From: Paraburkholderia humisilvae
Lineage (GTDB): Bacteria; Pseudomonadota; Gammaproteobacteria; Burkholderiales; Burkholderiaceae
Direction of reading: 5' to 3'
DNA length: 64,000 nucleotides
NCBI RefSeq assembly: GCF_902859855.1
Contig: NZ_CADIKH010000037.1
Span: forward strand, 1-64,000
Shown here piece after piece: positions 62,272 through 64,000 of this stretch (positions are counted from its first letter, which is position 1; each line of letters begins with the position of its first letter). Position numbers and translations under genes: made by a program. A model generated the notes under the pieces. The model made no database searches. It saw only the letters and a list, made by a program, of their open reading frames with translations, and was not told the origin of the DNA.

Positions 62272-62685
62272 TCATATCTGGCGGATTTGCCTTTGCACGC
62301 CATCGGACGGATCAAGCGCCTTTAACTGTCCATTGCTCGCACCGTCGTAGGGCACGGATGTCAACTTTGCAGGATCGATGTTGTCGATGCAGCGAGCGTT
62401 GATCGCGACCATCTCGGCGCCATCCGGCATCTCGGTGTAGAAGAACGTTTCGACACCGCAGACCGCGCAGACCTGGTATTTGATCGCCTGTTTGTGAAAC
62501 AGATATTTCCGTGTACCACCTTCGCCGGCAGTCAGCTGAAAATGTTCGGGTTGCACGAACCAAAATATCAGGCCGCGTTTCCTGCAGTTCGAGCAGTTGC
62601 ACGCGATCGTCTGGTCCAGATCGAGATCTACGGTGAAGCGTACGGCGCCACAATGACAACCGCCCGCGTAGAGTTGCTGTGCCAC
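62272..62685 (-). CDS. GFA-family (CENP-V/glutathione-dependent formaldehyde-activating type) zinc protein
   Basis: 137 residues. The GFA zinc-binding cysteines are visible: GGCHCGAVRF near residue 8, CNCSNCRKRG near 32, and QVCAVCGVETF near 75. Family members bind zinc; glutathione:formaldehyde activity has been shown only for a few. Start at GTG 62685 has a GGGAGAG site; the frame is open to 62757. It stands apart from the polysaccharide genes and may be unrelated. Confidence 0.85.
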   Translation of the reverse strand: MAQQLYAGGCHCGAVRFTVDLDLDQTIACNCSNCRKRGLIFWFVQPEHFQLTAGEGGTRKYLFHKQAIKYQVCAVCGVETFFYTEMPDGAEMVAINARCIDNIDPAKLTSVPYDGASNGQLKALDPSDGVQRQIRQI

Positions 62686-63085
62686 TTCTCTCTCCCTCAC
62701 TTGCGCCAACGCGCTTCGGGTCATCGGCCACGCGGTGACCGGCGGATGTCGCAGCAACCTTGAGCTCCACGGTTCTACAAGAACAAACAGGGCGCCTGGT
62801 TCGCGACGCGCATCGCATGCTGCCGTGCAAACCTCGCCGCGTTACGCGACGCCGGACTTACGCGTCGCTTAAGAAGTTCTAAGCACGCGCAGTATCGGGA
62901 ATACTCAATTCCAAACGCAACGGGACCACGAACTTGCGCGCGCAATTCCGAAACTAACACGTGCTCATGCAAGAAGCTTAGCGATTGGCGGCACACGGCG
63001 ATATCCTGGCGGGTCGCGTTGATGTGGCGCGGGCAAGATGCCGTTCACACGAAATGCGTCTTGCGTCGACACATCGCGAGGTTCG
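62686..63085. other. Intergenic region before the WcaI-type gene
   Basis: 400 bases between divergent genes. Likely holds promoters for both. I see no clear operator. The ribosome site for the WcaI-type gene is GCGAGG before ATG 63086. Confidence 0.4.
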
Positions 63086-64000
63086 ATGAAGATACTTGTT
63101 TATGGCATCAACTACGCGCCGGAACTGACAGGAATAGGCCGCTACACCGCCGACATGGCCAAGTCGCTCGTTGCCGCCGGCCACGATGTGCGTGTGGTTT
63201 GCGCGCCGCCCTACTATCCCGCGTGGCAGGTTGCGCCGGGTTACTCGTCGAGACGCTACGCAAAGGAACGCAGTGAAGGTGTGCACATCTGGCGCGCCCC
63301 GCTCTGGGTGCCGACCCGGCCCAAGGGCGCGCGCCGCCTCGTGCATCTCGCGAGCTTCGCGCTCTCGAGCTTTCCCGTCCTGTTGCGCCATGTCTTCTGG
63401 CGGCCGCATGCCGTGCTCAGTATCGCGCCAAGCCTGCTCAACGCGCCGACCGGCTGGCTTGTCGCACGCTTGAGCGGTGCGCATGCATGGCTGCACGTGC
63501 AAGACTATGAAGTCGATGCGGCGTTCAAGCTCGGCATGCTCAAGGGCGACTGGCGCAAGCGCATGGCGCTCTCCATTGAACGAACGCTGCTGCGTCGGTT
63601 CGACACGGTTTCGACGATCTCCGCGAAGATGATCGAACATGCGTTGCGCAAAGGCGTGTCACGCAACAAGGTGGTGCATTTCGCGAACTGGGTCGATACG
63701 TCGGCGATTCATCCGCTCGACTCGCAGGCCGTTGCGAGGGTCCCACTCAGGGGTGAACTCAACATTCCCGCTGACGCGACCGTCGTGCTCTACTCCGGCA
63801 ATATGGGCGCCAAGCAGGGACTCGAGGTGCTCGCGACGGCTGCGGCCTCGCTCGCCGGGCGCCGCGATCTCGTCTTCGTGTTTTGCGGACAAGGTCCGGC
63901 CAAAGACGGCTTGACCGCCGTGTGCGGCCATCTGCCGAACACCCGCTTCATCCCGTTGCAGCCGATGGACAAGCTCAACGAACTGCTCAATCTCGCCGAC
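63086..64000 (+). CDS. wcaI: WcaI-type glycosyltransferase (partial, runs off window)
   Basis: Starts MKILVYGINYAPELTGIGRYTADMA, the hallmark of colanic acid glycosyltransferase WcaI and its relatives. 305 codons are in the window and the frame is open at the last base; full WcaI is about 400 residues. Donor domain begins with VVLYSGNMGAKQGLEVLATAA near 232. It lies on the opposite strand from the main run and may start a second unit of the polysaccharide locus to the right, where the initiating transferase and mannose enzymes could be. Confidence 0.88.
   Translation, partial: MKILVYGINYAPELTGIGRYTADMAKSLVAAGHDVRVVCAPPYYPAWQVAPGYSSRRYAKERSEGVHIWRAPLWVPTRPKGARRLVHLASFALSSFPVLLRHVFWRPHAVLSIAPSLLNAPTGWLVARLSGAHAWLHVQDYEVDAAFKLGMLKGDWRKRMALSIERTLLRRFDTVSTISAKMIEHALRKGVSRNKVVHFANWVDTSAIHPLDSQAVARVPLRGELNIPADATVVLYSGNMGAKQGLEVLATAAASLAGRRDLVFVFCGQGPAKDGLTAVCGHLPNTRFIPLQPMDKLNELLNLAD

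Overview
The window looks like chromosomal DNA of a Burkholderiaceae member of the Paraburkholderia/Caballeronia/Trinickia kind. It is GC-rich and densely coded, with an arcDABC arginine deiminase operon, DUF3300/DUF2950 genes, a trifunctional kinase/ATPase/histidine kinase, and a Wzx/Wzy exopolysaccharide locus with colanic-acid-type genes. The genus is inferred from gene content only. I see no rRNA, tRNA, CRISPR array, transposase or prophage gene.

Layout. 1-6975 (+): end of a class II fumarase/aspartase family gene, NAD-type malic enzyme, then arcD-arcA-arcB-arcC (arginine uptake, deimination, citrulline phosphorolysis, ATP from carbamoyl phosphate). 7012-10380 (-): three envelope genes, DUF3300, DUF2950 and an unknown exported protein. 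10518-14304: small envelope genes on both strands (Omp85-type beta-barrel, RRM-like protein, glycine-zipper protein, lipoprotein, tiny exported proteins). 14608-19186 (+): glgP-glgX glycogen breakdown. 19205-24700 (-): an 1831-residue sensor kinase. 24855-26798: divergent LysR regulator and aldo/keto reductase.

26814-35575 (-): two TonB-dependent siderophore-type receptors and, downstream, a translationally coupled pair that I read as a remote relative of LodA/LodB (quinoprotein oxidase plus its flavoprotein maturase). This pair is the best candidate for undescribed biology here: its landmarks are LodA-like, but the expected crosslink cysteine is not where the family has it. 35990-40204: GntP permease and patatin coupled by overlap, then an aldehyde dehydrogenase.

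40586-64000: exopolysaccharide locus. gmd-fcl-wcaF (+) make GDP-L-fucose and an acetyltransferase. The long minus-strand run from 61111 to 45165 encodes Wza, a possible wzb remnant, the Wzc tyrosine kinase, a beta-helix protein, an acyltransferase, a Wzx flippase, a GT2, a Wzy-like polymerase, three GT4-type transferases, a 44-codon ORF linked by ATGA overlaps on both sides, and a Ser/Gly-rich exported protein. A GlxA/AraC-type regulator with possible c-di-GMP-binding motifs sits at the head of the run. A WcaI-type glycosyltransferase runs off the right edge. No initiating phosphoglycosyltransferase or mannose-1-phosphate guanylyltransferase is in view; they may lie beyond 64000.

Non-coding highlights: a roughly 20-bp element (with longer similarity between two copies) found four times between 33264 and 40591, in or at the edge of intergenic regions; a 12-bp triple repeat; a candidate Fur site; and an AT-rich leader upstream of gmd.
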